A stretch of DNA of 64,000 bases from Desulfosporosinus sp. FKB (GCF_002196705.1 NZ_NADJ01000012.1:52346-116345), one strand, 5' to 3'. Counted from the stretch's first letter, positions 8,364 to 17,564 are shown. Notes: generated from the letters alone by a model not told the origin. A program made the numbers and translations.

Positions 8364-9572
8364 TTATCGAATATTTACCTTATACTGACGTTGTTCCATT
8401 AATTGCTTTATAGTCTGAATTTGTTCCTCATCTGCAGTTTCCAGTTCCAACTCCACTCTCGCACAACCCAAAGCCACATCTCTATTTTCCCGGCTATGTG
8501 TAACAGCAAGTACATTCGCGCCTGCATTAGCAACTAACTGCAACAATTGCCAGAGCACGCCCGGCTTGTCTGAAATAATGGTATCAAAAAACACCTTTCG
8601 TCCAGATTTAACGAGTCCCTTGTTAATGATGCGCGTCATAGTATTGACATCAATATTCCCGCCACTGATTACGGCTGCTATCTTACGTTTCTTGTAGGCA
8701 GAAAGCCTATTCAGGACAGCGGCAATGCTTGCAGCACCAGCACCTTCAGCGACAGTCTTGACCTTTTCGAGTAACAATAAAATTGTACTCGCTAATTCTT
8801 CTTCATCGACCGTAACGATATCATCAACATAGCGCTGACAGATATCAAAGCTCAAATCCCCGGGGGTTTTGACAGCGATGCCATCAGCGATGGTCGGGAT
8901 TCCGTCAACAGTCACTACCTGCTTCTGGGCGATTGATTCCGCCATTCCAGGGCAATTTTTAGTCTGTACTCCGATGATTTTTATTTTCGGGTTTAATTCT
9001 TTTATAGCCACAGCCATCCCGGAGATTAGTCCACCTCCACCGATTGGTACAACTACCACTTCTACGTCGGGCAGATCCTCTAACAGTTCTAAGGCAATCG
9101 TTCCCTGCCCCGCCATGACCAGAGGATCATTAAAGGGGTGAACAAATGTGGCGTTTTCTTCTGCCTGAATTCGTTTGGCCTCTGCATAGGCATCATCGTA
9201 AACATCGCCATATAAGACAACGTTTGCTCCATACCCACGCGTAGCAATCACCTTGGACAACGGCGCATGCTTCGGCATAACAATGGTCGACTTGATACCG
9301 AACGTGGTTGCTGCAAGGGCTACCCCTTGGGCATGATTCCCTGCAGAAGAAGCGATGACTCCGTTTTTCTTTTCAGATTCACTTAAATTCGCTATTTTGT
9401 TGTAGGCCCCCCTGACTTTAAACGAACCTGTACGTTGGAGATTCTCCATTTTTAGATAAACACTATTGTCGCTCATCTCGCTGATAATATTGGAATATGC
9501 CAATCCCGTTCTACAAATCACGCCATTTAGTGTTTCTCGAGCTCTTTGTATTTCTTTCAATGAGGCTGACAT
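8364..9572 (-). CDS. ilvA: Threonine ammonia-lyase (dehydratase) with ACT domain
   Basis: This PLP enzyme converts threonine (or serine) to 2-oxobutyrate (or pyruvate) plus ammonia. The PLP lysine is in SFKVRGAYNK near residue 52, the substrate loop is SSAGNHAQG near 86, and the phosphate-binding loop is PIGGGGLISG near 180. Residues after about 325 form an ACT-like regulatory domain. The 402-residue length fits the medium form (TIGR01127 type). Its operon with RidA, a permease and a YheO-like regulator points to amino acid catabolism rather than isoleucine synthesis. The 2-oxobutyrate or pyruvate could feed the neighbouring PFOR. Confidence 0.93.
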   Translation of the reverse strand: MSASLKEIQRARETLNGVICRTGLAYSNIISEMSDNSVYLKMENLQRTGSFKVRGAYNKIANLSESEKKNGVIASSAGNHAQGVALAATTFGIKSTIVMPKHAPLSKVIATRGYGANVVLYGDVYDDAYAEAKRIQAEENATFVHPFNDPLVMAGQGTIALELLEDLPDVEVVVVPIGGGGLISGMAVAIKELNPKIKIIGVQTKNCPGMAESIAQKQVVTVDGIPTIADGIAVKTPGDLSFDICQRYVDDIVTVDEEELASTILLLLEKVKTVAEGAGAASIAAVLNRLSAYKKRKIAAVISGGNIDVNTMTRIINKGLVKSGRKVFFDTIISDKPGVLWQLLQLVANAGANVLAVTHSRENRDVALGCARVELELETADEEQIQTIKQLMEQRQYKVNIR

Positions 9573-9584
9573 TTCATCACGTCC

Positions 9585-9971
9585 TTATTTGTTATGGCAG
9601 TATGCAACAAGTTCAATTTCTACCAAAGCCCCTTTCGGCAAGCTGGCGACGCCGACACAAGAGCGAGCTGGTAAAGTCTTCGTAAAGTATTGTTCATAGA
9701 CTTTATTAACAGCAGCGAAATCTCCCATATCGAGAATAAAAATAGTGGTTTTTATAACATCATCAAAGTCTAGCCCTGCTTCTTGAATAACCTGTTTTAA
9801 GTTTTCCATGACCTGTTTTGTCTGAGCTTCAACTCCGCCCTCGACAAAAACACCCGTTTCAGGATCAATGGGGATCTGACCCGATGTGTAAAGATAACCT
9901 CCAGCCTTTATAGCTTGAGAATAGGCACCGACAGCCTTAGGAGCTTTCGCAGTTTTGATCACTTCGTTCAT
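9585..9971 (-). CDS. ridA: RidA family reactive enamine/imine deaminase
   Basis: The 128-residue protein matches the RidA/YjgF family: KAPKAVGAYSQAIKAGGYLYTSGQIPIDPETG at the start, and the catalytic Arg in LPARSCVGVASLPKGALVEIE near residue 103. RidA hydrolyses the 2-aminoacrylate and 2-aminocrotonate formed by threonine/serine dehydratases, preventing damage to PLP enzymes. Its place 12 bases upstream of the threonine ammonia-lyase gene fits that role directly. Ribosome site AAGGAG. Confidence 0.95.
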   Translation of the reverse strand: MNEVIKTAKAPKAVGAYSQAIKAGGYLYTSGQIPIDPETGVFVEGGVEAQTKQVMENLKQVIQEAGLDFDDVIKTTIFILDMGDFAAVNKVYEQYFTKTLPARSCVGVASLPKGALVEIELVAYCHNK

Positions 9972-10118
9972 AATAATTTCTCCTTGTCATTTATTTGTAC
10001 CCTATAATCTATATTTCAATCAGAGTAACCGCTGCTTACAATGCCAGTGTTTTTCGTTACTACACTGCTGCAATCAAGGGCACCCCGAAAGGCAGCAAAA
10101 ACCATTTAGATAAGGAAT

Positions 10119-10781
10119 TCAATTTGTTTTCATAGCTAAATATCGATAAATTGTGCTTTCTGAGGTCCTTAACGTTGCAGCCACCTTCGCAATCGCACCT
10201 TTTATCTTGAAAATTCCGTCTTCACGAAGTTCTTGAACAATCGCACTTTTTTCTTCGCTGGACATTCTTTCTGCAGAAATCTTGTACTTGGTTATTATGT
10301 TCTTTACCGCATCATCAACCACGCTATCCAAAGACGTGCTTAATGATTCTTTTACTTCTTCAGTGTCATCCATACGGACTACATTACCCAACATTGCAGT
10401 TAATGGAAATTCAGTTGGAATTTTATTAATAAGATCATCGGTAGAATTTAAGATATTCACGCAGAGCATTCCTATCAATTCACCTTTTGCATCTTTAATT
10501 TTATAGGTCGAAGATATTAAATTATCGCCGCTAGCAGTACGGCTTCGATAATTAACAAGGGCATTTTGATTCAAAAAGGTCTTGTTTTGTAATAATTTAA
10601 ATCCTAGATCTGTTAAAGGGCATCCTATATACCGCCCGCTGATATATCCATTACGAATTGCAATCACAGAGTTTTCCACATCTATAATATCGTGCAAAAG
10701 CACTTCGCAATGGGGGCCGATGATGTCTGCAATAAAATCCACGAGGGGAATATATAAATTCAGCACCTCTTTGTAGTCCAT
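10119..10781 (-). CDS. YheO/DauR-like PAS-HTH transcriptional regulator
   Basis: The 220-residue protein has the YheO-type PAS-like domain in its first half (FIADIIGPHCEVLLHDI; NGYISGRYIGCPLTDLG; KGELIGMLCVNIL) and a C-terminal helix-turn-helix (GAIAKVAATLRTSESTIYRYL). Relatives such as DauR control amino acid catabolism. It heads the RidA/threonine ammonia-lyase/permease set on the same strand, 147 bases upstream, so it most likely regulates that operon in response to the amino acid. Confidence 0.88.
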   Translation of the reverse strand: MDYKEVLNLYIPLVDFIADIIGPHCEVLLHDIIDVENSVIAIRNGYISGRYIGCPLTDLGFKLLQNKTFLNQNALVNYRSRTASGDNLISSTYKIKDAKGELIGMLCVNILNSTDDLINKIPTEFPLTAMLGNVVRMDDTEEVKESLSTSLDSVVDDAVKNIITKYKISAERMSSEEKSAIVQELREDGIFKIKGAIAKVAATLRTSESTIYRYLAMKTN

Positions 10782-11268
10782 AAATTCATCTTCTTTCTGT
10801 ATGATCTGTATATTTTATATATTCGCTATATAATAAGAATTTCCTCCTATAATAATAATTTTTTATTATTTTTTCTTGCAGATTCACCTTCACTCCTTTC
10901 TTCTAAATAAAAGATAACGCGCATAAAGCGCTTATCTTACACCTGCTGCCCTTCTATTGACAATAGAAAAACCGGGGCTGTGGCCTCGGTCCTTCTATTG
11001 TTCTTGGATATCTGAAAATTTGTATTCGTAACCTTGTATTCTTTGCACAAATTGTCTTAAAGTTTGGTTGCTATTTAGGTGGAGTACCACAGTCAATTTC
11101 CCCAATGCGAAGCAAAATTAACCCTTGCGGGGTCTTTGTTTCGGCATTTTGGTTTTAAATGAAACTATCCGAAGCAATTATATTTGACATATGACACAAA
11201 CATCAAAGATAAGAATATAAATTAGTATATTCAAAATATTTAAAAAATAAGAAGAGGAGGAACTAACT
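10782..11268. other. Intergenic region with hairpin and partial operator half-site
   Basis: Nearly 490 bases without a credible gene. At 10961-11000 an outer stem CAATAGAA/TTCTATTG encloses a GC-rich stem (ACCGAGGC with GCCCCGGT, one mismatch), a strong hairpin whose minus-strand side is followed by TTTTTC; it may be a terminator left from a lost gene. At 11184-11198 TTGACATATGACAC resembles one arm of the operators at 15162 and 18625 and could be the -35 region of the CBS gene. Confidence 0.45.
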
Positions 11269-11772
11269 GTGCCTGAAACAAAAAAAGTTAAGGAGTTAAT
11301 GGTTCCGGTTTCATCTTCATCTGAATATCCCATAGTCTATAATACCGATACCTTAAGAGACGCCATAAAAGTTTTTAAAAACTATTCAGGTGAGAGTAAA
11401 AAGCATCGTTCCATTATAGTCTTAAAACGAGAAGGAAATGAGGAGAAGCTTGCAGGTATTTTAACAGTACGAGATATACTCAATGCCATAAAAGCAAAAA
11501 CACTGAATAATAATGATGACGCTGAGAATTTTCCAGCGTCTTGGGGAAACTTTTATCGTAAGAGTTCCTTAGGTTATAGCGTTAATACTAAAGTTGGAGA
11601 TGCAATACGTCCACTAGTAACTGAGTTTGTTCATTTAGAGCAAAATCTTTCTGAAGCAATTCGAATAATGATGACAAAAAAAATCAATATACTGCCAGTA
11701 TTCGAAGGCGGAAAGCCGATAGGAATTATTAGGGCAATTGACATTCTATATTATATCGAAGAATGTTTGTAA
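11269..11772 (+). CDS. CBS-domain protein
   Basis: The 167-residue protein consists of two CBS repeats. The first (VKELMVPVSS...GILTVRDILNAIK) carries an insertion, and the second is VGDAIRPLVTEFVHLEQ...MMTKKINILPVFEGGKPIGIIRAIDILYYIEE. CBS pairs bind adenine nucleotides and act as energy or ligand sensors; no catalytic domain is attached. The GTG start is chosen because it follows AGAGGAGGA by eight bases. The promoter may include the TTGACATATG motif 85 bases upstream. Confidence 0.88.
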   Translation: MPETKKVKELMVPVSSSSEYPIVYNTDTLRDAIKVFKNYSGESKKHRSIIVLKREGNEEKLAGILTVRDILNAIKAKTLNNNDDAENFPASWGNFYRKSSLGYSVNTKVGDAIRPLVTEFVHLEQNLSEAIRIMMTKKINILPVFEGGKPIGIIRAIDILYYIEECL

Positions 11773-11869
11773 TTGAGAATCTCGGTACTCGACTACTGGC
11801 TAGGTTTTATCGAGCCGCTTAAATCGCAGTTACTTCAAAATCCTTATCATTAACACGTTGATTTTTCAC

Positions 11870-11917
11870 AAGAAGTCAATCAACTAAGAGCGTTAATCTC
11901 TGGCTGATTGACTTCTT
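11870..11917 (+). terminator. Terminator-like hairpin after the CBS gene
   Basis: AAGAAGTCAATCA and TGATTGACTTCTT form a perfect 13-bp stem with a 22-base loop, about 100 bases after the CBS stop codon. The T-run is poor, so its strength as a terminator is uncertain. Confidence 0.55.
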
Positions 11918-12052
11918 CAAGAGAGAATAGTTATTCTCACAGAAGAGGTAACGCTGCTCTAAGCACTTGTTACACTAGGGGTAAGAATCCAGGCAGAAAA
12001 GTGTTACCAATTTGACATCATTCCCTCGCCTTACTTAGATTAATTTCATTGC

Positions 12053-12619
12053 TTATTGGTTATAACCCATAATTTCTTGGCAATGTGCCTTGAGCATTTG
12101 ATGAAGAAACTTTTCTAATGTCCATCTCAAAGTATTTTCGGTTTCCCTTTCATAAACCTGTTTCATAAGGTCGAATACTGGTTTATCAATTTCGAGATAT
12201 TGTCGTTTATTATTTGCCTCGTTACGACCATATCCATCAGACAACTCACTTAATTCTTCAGTAAGTCTTGTAATTTCTAGTACGTTTTCTACAAAAAATA
12301 TGAGTTTCTCGGAATATTTCATATTACCATTTATCACATACAAAACATTCAAAGAATTCGAGCATGGCCTAAAACTAATAACGTTATACATATAATGAAA
12401 ATCCAGTCGACTAACCGAAGTTCCGAACTCACAGATGTTTTCCAATTCATCAGCAGTGACTTTAGAGCTTATCTCAAAATCTTGATCCTTTTGACGTAAG
12501 TAAACGTAACCATCCGATGGTGATATATTAAGGAATCGACATAATTTTAGAGCAAATTTCTTAAATTGATCTTTATTAAAGATTTTGTTTTCGTAATGAC
12601 GTGTAATTTCCGTACTCAC
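12053..12619 (-). CDS. Unknown protein, short paralog of the DnaA-domain protein
   Basis: I do not recognise this 188-residue protein. It shares its N-terminal third (RHYENKIFNKDQFKKFALKLCRFLNIS) and its C-terminal end (FDLMKQVYERETENTLRWTLEKFLHQMLKAHCQEIMG) with the next gene upstream (12696-13574), but lacks that protein's central DnaA-like insert. The central part repeats a pattern seen in the paralog (ENICEFGTSVSRLDFHYMYNVISF). The GTG start at 12619 follows GAGGT by eight bases. It is 76 bases downstream of the paralog and probably cotranscribed. There are no membrane segments or cysteine motifs. Confidence 0.75.
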   Translation of the reverse strand: MSTEITRHYENKIFNKDQFKKFALKLCRFLNISPSDGYVYLRQKDQDFEISSKVTADELENICEFGTSVSRLDFHYMYNVISFRPCSNSLNVLYVINGNMKYSEKLIFFVENVLEITRLTEELSELSDGYGRNEANNKRQYLEIDKPVFDLMKQVYERETENTLRWTLEKFLHQMLKAHCQEIMGYNQ

Positions 12620-12695
12620 TATACGTTACCTCTTCCACTTGCTTTATGGAGAATAGCCTTTTGAGTATAGTTCTTTGAATTTATTTAATGTTATG

Positions 12696-13574
12696 TTAAC
12701 AATTATCTATACGCTCTAGGCAACGCGTCATGATCACCTGGTTAAAATACTCGTCAAATGATCCAACCGAATTTTCGGTTTCCCTTTCATAAACCTGTTT
12801 CATAAGGTCGAATAATGATTCTTCAATTTCAATACATTCATGTTTATTAGTTCTCTCGTCACTTTGGAAGTCACTGACTCTAACTATTATTCCCTCCACA
12901 GAAGGTTTGATGGATCGTACGATTTTTATGATGTCCTTCTTGTAACAATTTTCTATCAAATCTTTCGCAAATTTGTCTGCACATTCTAATATTAAGTGAT
13001 TTCCATCTAAACTTGGAACTATAGGGGCAATCCAATTCTCATAGGCTCTTATTGGAATAAGTGACTTAAGTAGATTTAATGCCCTTTGCCATAAATCTTT
13101 AAGAGAAGTAGATAACTCATTATTAATTAATATGTTGCGTAATTCACCGTTCACTTGAGTGTTCCCAAAAGACTGGACGTTATCGAAGCTCAATTCGCCA
13201 GTCCCTTGTTCACGGTGCCTTGTAAGCTCCAAAGTATTTTCTGTCAAGTATAGGATTTGCTTAGCGTTTTCTATGTTACCCTTAATGTTATACTGAACAT
13301 TCAAATCATTCGAGTAAATCTGAAGTCTAAACTTTATTATATAAAAACTAGAATGAAATGCTAGACAATTAATCGTCTTGCCAATCCCACAGATATTTAT
13401 TAGGTCTTCAACTGTTGATCTTATGCTAGTATCAGTACCTTTTCGAAGAATTAAAATAAATAGATCGGTTAACGATAAATTACAAAATCCTGCTACATTT
13501 AGAGCAAACTGTTTAAATTGACCTTTTGAAAAAACTTTATTCTCATATTGACGATTAACAATTGTAACCTTCAC
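12696..13574 (-). CDS. Unknown protein with an inserted DnaA domain-I-like segment
   Basis: This 292-residue protein has three parts. Residues 1-120 are homologous to the neighbouring 188-residue protein (RQYENKVFSKGQFKQFALNV). Residues from about 165 to 235 closely resemble DnaA domain I (LWQRALNLLKSLIPIRAYENW, then LILECADKFAKDLIENCYK). The last 50 residues again match the neighbour (LFDLMKQVYERETENSVGSF). DnaA domain I mediates self-assembly and helicase or regulator contacts, so this may be a DnaA-interacting or decoy protein; that is inference. No AAA+ ATPase or DNA-binding domain IV is present. I chose the GTG at 13574, which has GGAGG eight bases upstream and aligns with the paralog's start; the frame is open further to 13604. 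Confidence 0.78.
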   Translation of the reverse strand: MKVTIVNRQYENKVFSKGQFKQFALNVAGFCNLSLTDLFILILRKGTDTSIRSTVEDLINICGIGKTINCLAFHSSFYIIKFRLQIYSNDLNVQYNIKGNIENAKQILYLTENTLELTRHREQGTGELSFDNVQSFGNTQVNGELRNILINNELSTSLKDLWQRALNLLKSLIPIRAYENWIAPIVPSLDGNHLILECADKFAKDLIENCYKKDIIKIVRSIKPSVEGIIVRVSDFQSDERTNKHECIEIEESLFDLMKQVYERETENSVGSFDEYFNQVIMTRCLERIDNC

Positions 13575-13735
13575 ACCTACAGCCTCCAACGTGAATGTAA
13601 ACAATTCCTTCTATTCATATAAGTCTAGATCTTAAACCCAATTAGCTCAAATTCAATCCCAAATGGCCAGTCATTATTAAAAAGTTACAACCGATAAGAC
13701 GTCATATATATTTTTAAGCGATTATGCAAAACAAT

Positions 13736-14971
13736 TTAATGGAAAAATTGCTTCTCCTCATCTACTAAACCCAATGCAACTTCTACTAAGGCAGTGAGAT
13801 GCATCATTTTCATACCAAGTTTATAATACTTATTCATGTCAACAAACTGATCCATACAGTTATGGCAAGGGATGCACCCAATTTTGGCACCTGTAGCCAC
13901 TAATTGATCAACCTTAGGTTTAGCCTTAATCATACGCATTGCTTTAGTTTCAGCAACTGCACCTGCTCCTCCGCCAGCTCCACAACAAATATTATAATTC
14001 CTATTAGGAAACATTTCGCGAAAATCCATTACAGTATTGCTCAGCACAAAGCGCTGAGGCTCAACAACCCCCTCTTTACGAACCATATTACAGGGATCAT
14101 GTAGGGTCACTGGGATAGTATTTCTTGTCTTATCTAGATTTAAAGTGCCATCTTTAATCCAATCGGCATAGAGCTCAACTATACTCCGCACAGGGAACTG
14201 TTTTCCTTTCCAGTAATCACGCGCAAACACTCTGGTTGATCGGAAAGCATGCCCGCATTCTGTGACAATAATTTCCTTAGCATTTAACCTCTCAGCTTCT
14301 TCAAACAACGGGCGCGAAATTTCAGCAAATTCATCGTTTTTACCCGTAAACAAACATATATTTGTAGCATCCCAACGTTTAGAGCTAATTGTAAAGTTTG
14401 CTTTAGCTGCATGGAAAACATTTAAAATGCTTTGAAGATCAGCTGGATAATGTTTAATCTCCCGAGCATTAAATCCAAAGAAGAAATCTGCATTAGGAAC
14501 ATCTAAAGGAATCTTATAAGTCGGATCTTTAAGATTTTCCTGCATCATTTCTTCAATCCATTCTAATGTCTCCTCATACTCAATTTGATCAACACCCATC
14601 TGATTACCAGTCCGTATATGATCATCAGCGATAAATTGCAAATAACCGGGCGGCTGTGCAACTTTTCCTCGAAAGGCTCTCGTGATTGCGTTTATATTCA
14701 CTCCCATAGGGCATTCAACGGTACATCGATTACACATTGTACAATTCCAGATAAATGGATCATTTTCTGCTTCTTCTCGCATACCGAGAACTACTTTACG
14801 TATAAACTTACGAGGGTCTTGATCATTATGAAGATCACTATAAATACAACCAGCTGTGCACATACCACAAGTGAGACAGTTAGAAAAATCGCAGCCATTT
14901 AATAGTCCTGCTATTTCATCACGCAATGTTGGATCTAAACTTTTAACTCTTATTGGTTCTTGTTCATGCAT
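13736..14971 (-). CDS. HdrD/DsrK-like iron-sulfur electron-transfer protein
   Basis: The 411-residue soluble protein begins with two [4Fe-4S] motifs (CLTCGMCTAGC near residue 34 and CTMCNRCTVECP near 77), as in GlpC/HdrC/DsrK. It ends with one complete cysteine-rich CCG domain (DPCN, CCGAGGGAG near 332, CIPCHNC near 370). The first CCG repeat seen in full-length HdrD is largely without cysteines (ATNICLFTGKNDE...TECGHAFR). It probably passes electrons to a disulfide, quinone or sulfur-type acceptor; no partner subunit is adjacent. A promoter bracketed by 14-bp inverted repeats lies about 210 bases upstream, shared in design with the Mrp/NifX cluster. Confidence 0.87.
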   Translation of the reverse strand: MHEQEPIRVKSLDPTLRDEIAGLLNGCDFSNCLTCGMCTAGCIYSDLHNDQDPRKFIRKVVLGMREEAENDPFIWNCTMCNRCTVECPMGVNINAITRAFRGKVAQPPGYLQFIADDHIRTGNQMGVDQIEYEETLEWIEEMMQENLKDPTYKIPLDVPNADFFFGFNAREIKHYPADLQSILNVFHAAKANFTISSKRWDATNICLFTGKNDEFAEISRPLFEEAERLNAKEIIVTECGHAFRSTRVFARDYWKGKQFPVRSIVELYADWIKDGTLNLDKTRNTIPVTLHDPCNMVRKEGVVEPQRFVLSNTVMDFREMFPNRNYNICCGAGGGAGAVAETKAMRMIKAKPKVDQLVATGAKIGCIPCHNCMDQFVDMNKYYKLGMKMMHLTALVEVALGLVDEEKQFFH

Positions 14972-15161
14972 CTTACAGTACCTCCGACATTAAATAGTTT
15001 AAATTGCACCTGGAATTATCGGGTCATTCTTCACCTCAATCCTTTACCCAAGCGTTTAAAGGTCTAATGCTTCGCTAAAGATTCGGACAAAATACAAAGA
15101 CAAATGGTTTTATACGGATAATAAGGTTAAATATTACACTACGAGTGAGCATAATTCCTAG

Positions 15162-15218
15162 GTTATTGACATATGTCCTATTTTTAATAATACAAGGTTT
15201 ACGGCATATGTCAATAAC
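15162..15218 (-). promoter_or_regulatory. Promoter bracketed by paired TTGACATATG operators (HdrD-like gene)
   Basis: GTTATTGACATATG (15162-15175) and CATATGTCAATAAC (15205-15218) are a perfect 14-bp inverted repeat 29 bases apart. On the minus strand the upstream arm supplies the -35 hexamer TTGACA (15214-15209), and TATTAT (15192-15187) lies 16 bases on as a -10. The second arm covers the start of the transcript. The same arrangement occurs at 18625-18685, so a shared repressor is likely. Confidence 0.7.
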
Positions 15219-15636
15219 AAATATTCTTATCATTGTGAAGAGAGTAATAATTGACTCGCCTTACCTAATCAGTAATTTTATTAAATTTCCAAAGTCTAAA
15301 ATAGAATAAAAACCAAATCAACGAAAACCACATATGAGTTAACCTAAAGCCCGTTATTTCTGATGCAGTTGATCTATGTAGTGGACTGTTAAAGAACACA
15401 AGAATAGTTTTATATCAAGTTCACGGGTACATGGACAAAAAAATATGTTTCCCCACACTACTCTAAATGTGTGAAGAAACATACTTCATTTTCGCTAAAA
15501 ACACAACATATTGTGTTGATATAAACTTGTCTACATATGAATACCTTATTTGCAATAAAAACTTGCCATAAAACTAATTATGTCAACAATTTAGCCCTTA
15601 GTACAATTCCAACATGTAACTTTTTTAATTGGGGTG
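15219..15636. other. Intergenic region, no gene seen
   Basis: A/T-rich, stop-dense sequence downstream of the flavodoxin gene. Small palindromes are present (AACACAA/TTGTGTT near 15500), but no ribosome site leads into an open frame. Confidence 0.4.
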
Positions 15637-16116
15637 TTAGTTAAATAATTCTAAGCCTTTTCTAGCAATTCTTTCGCCAAATATTTTTGCTCGCTCTTTT
15701 TGCCCATCATCCCCATCTTTAATGCACACAGCTCCATAATGAATGAAAGGCTGTCCCTCAGCAACACCTGAGGAGTAGACCAACATACCTTTTACTAACA
15801 TCTCAGCAATCATTGAGAGTTCCGCTACCTCTGCACCACCACCAACATAATTTGCTGTAGCAAAAACAGCTCCAAGTTTTCCGCTGACATTTTTAGCTGT
15901 ATCTAACCATTGCTTTAATTGCCATGCTAAGGTTCCTGCAATCGTCGGTGATCCAAAGATAACTACTTTGGCTTCGTTCAAGAATTCATTGTCAATTTCT
16001 TCGATCGACATACTTTTTACATCAACTTTATCGATTTTCTTTGCACCTTCAGCTATGAGGTCTGCAACCTTTCTGGTATTACCAGTCTTACTATAAAAAA
16101 CTATAGCTATTTTCAT
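15637..16116 (-). CDS. Flavodoxin family protein, WrbA-like
   Basis: The 159-residue protein starts with the FMN phosphate-binding loop (IAIVFYSKTGNTRKVADLIAEGA) and has FGSPTIAGTLAWQLKQWLD and FATANYVGGGAE, which line the flavin in WrbA/flavodoxin proteins. It is a cytoplasmic FMN electron carrier or quinone-type reductase. It is the last gene on the strand after the DUF5320-NifX-DsrE group and may share their sulfur or iron-sulfur related role, although about 600 bases of degraded DNA lie between. Confidence 0.9.
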   Translation of the reverse strand: MKIAIVFYSKTGNTRKVADLIAEGAKKIDKVDVKSMSIEEIDNEFLNEAKVVIFGSPTIAGTLAWQLKQWLDTAKNVSGKLGAVFATANYVGGGAEVAELSMIAEMLVKGMLVYSSGVAEGQPFIHYGAVCIKDGDDGQKERAKIFGERIARKGLELFN

Positions 16117-16384
16117 AAGATTCTCCTCCTTTTAAACACAATTTTAACATTGTTCCCACTGTTTGGAAATACATTTTTGGGTTAAACCTTTTACCGTTTC
16201 GGGTGGAAAAACTAATAACAAAGGGGTGTATTTGCTTAATAAGAAATCAGAGCAACTTTTAGAAAAATAACTGAAACGAACTTTCCTGAGGACAAGCGTT
16301 TTCATGATCTCCTGAACAGATGCGCCATTGCCGCTGTTTCGCTGTATGACGTCGAGCAAATCGACAAAATTAAGGATGGTTCAT

Positions 16385-16528
16385 ATGCCATCAGGAATTT
16401 TGAGTATTATTGTAATGATTGCTATTTATGGAGTTGCTTTATAGATTATAGGCAACAGTACGGATAGAAAACCAGAGACTATGTTAAATAGAAAAAGAGT
16501 ATTTGGGTTGAATAAGCGCACTGCCTAA
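16385..16528 (+). pseudogene. Dead copy of the 50-residue membrane microprotein
   Basis: This stretch is nearly identical to the intact small gene at 19125-19277, including the CATATG start context, the segment coding for GILSIIVMIAIYGV, the end NKRTA and the downstream GAGGTGAAG. A one-base loss after the GGAGTTG segment brings a TAG into frame after about 19 codons, and a further small deletion removes the codons for RVEKS. It therefore no longer encodes the protein. Confidence 0.75.
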
Positions 16529-16564
16529 GAGGTGAAGATTGTGAATACGGCCAAATTTTCTAGA

Positions 16565-16610
16565 GGTATTCAAGCTTATGTGTTTACAAGATTAACATCA
16601 TTAGCTTTTT
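16565..16610 (+). terminator. Terminator of the dead microprotein copy
   Basis: AAGCTTATG...CATCATTAGCTTTTT is a degraded version of the hairpin that follows the intact copy at 19318-19360. The stem still pairs over most of its length and ends in a T-run. Confidence 0.55.
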
Positions 16611-16714
16611 ATTTTTATGCATTTTACTTAATTAAGGCTAAGCGGTGGAACACCTACCGTTGAGATACTGAAAAAAGCGGTAACTATAAATTAATATGGT
16701 TACCGTTAAGTCAA

Positions 16715-17161
16715 CTAAAAGTATAATATTTTATCAGCGCCGATTAATTCCTGGGCTGCCAGTGGCAGTTTAACCGGCATAATGAAGTCTTCCATTTGGG
16801 ATGTGTCTTCAAGATTTTGGGAAACACCATCGATAACATTAAATGTAGCACATGAAACAATATTTATCCCTAGTTTATCTTTCACAAAACGAGCCATCAA
16901 TTCAAGATTATCTGGAAGTGCATCCTTAGTTACACCATCCAGTTGACTCGCAATTAATTCTTTAAGATCATCTGTTAATTTAAGGGTTGCTAGCATGCCC
17001 TTTTTAGACATGTTAACTCCATACGGCCCATAATATAATGTGACATTTTCAATCTTGGCTATATGCTTGGACATAAAAGCTACAACATAAGAAGCATACT
17101 GATTGTATGGCTTATCGATGCCACTGTTAACTATGATTAATAGGTTTTGAATATTTTCCAT
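16715..17161 (-). CDS. DsrE family protein
   Basis: The 148-residue protein fits the DsrE/DsrF-like fold: NLLIIVNSGIDKPYNQYASYVVAFMS at the start, ENVTLYYGPYGVNM in the middle, and a C-terminal LAAQELIGADKILYF. The single cysteine in IVSCATFN near residue 103 occupies the place where sulfur-relay members carry their active Cys. DsrE proteins handle sulfane sulfur or act as small adaptor subunits. It lies 34 bases downstream of a NifX-like gene, a pairing common in Mrp/NifX clusters of anaerobes. Confidence 0.82.
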   Translation of the reverse strand: MENIQNLLIIVNSGIDKPYNQYASYVVAFMSKHIAKIENVTLYYGPYGVNMSKKGMLATLKLTDDLKELIASQLDGVTKDALPDNLELMARFVKDKLGINIVSCATFNVIDGVSQNLEDTSQMEDFIMPVKLPLAAQELIGADKILYF

Positions 17162-17195
17162 GTTTATCCTCCTTCAAATAATCAGGTTTCCTCAT

Positions 17196-17552
17196 TTAAT
17201 TTCCACATTCATCATGATGCTGATGTTCGTGACAAACAGAGCCAGTAGATTTAAGTACGCCCTGCAAATAGCTTTTTGCAGCGACTTCAGCGATTCCTTG
17301 TGCACCTGTAATAACCTCAATACCTTTATCGTTGAAGATGCTGACGGCGCTGCCACCCATGCCTCCGGCAATAACAACATTAACTCCCATATCGTTTAAA
17401 AAATTCGGTAAAAAGCCAGGCCTATGTCCGGGGTTTGGTACTGATTCACTCTTAACTATTTGATTGTTTTCTGCTTCAAAAATATTGAAACTCTCGCAAT
17501 ACCCAAAGTGTTCTGTTACCATTCCATTCTTACTTGCCACTGCAATTTTCAT
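17196..17552 (-). CDS. NifX/NifB-like (dinitrogenase Fe-Mo cofactor) family protein
   Basis: The 118-residue protein is a typical stand-alone NifX-fold domain: MKIAVASKNGMVTEHFGYCESFNIFE, the glycine-rich VVIAGGMGGSAVSIFNDKGIEVITGAQG, and a His/Cys tail (CHEHQHHDECGN) that could bind metal. Members bind metal or Fe-S clusters and often accompany Mrp/NBP35 ATPases. Here it directly follows the remains of an Mrp gene. The N-terminal HFGYC is the expected ligand region. Confidence 0.9.
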   Translation of the reverse strand: MKIAVASKNGMVTEHFGYCESFNIFEAENNQIVKSESVPNPGHRPGFLPNFLNDMGVNVVIAGGMGGSAVSIFNDKGIEVITGAQGIAEVAAKSYLQGVLKSTGSVCHEHQHHDECGN

Positions 17553-17564
17553 TTTTCTTTTCCT

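Noticed and set aside
10961..11000. Riboswitch upstream of the CBS gene
   Set aside because: The nested hairpin matches no riboswitch class I know and its T-run is on the minus strand, so a leftover terminator is more likely.
16144..16359. 71-codon minus-strand frame between flavodoxin and the dead microprotein
   Set aside because: It has no ribosome site and no protein-like pattern; the plus strand holds an equally unconvincing coding-like stretch.
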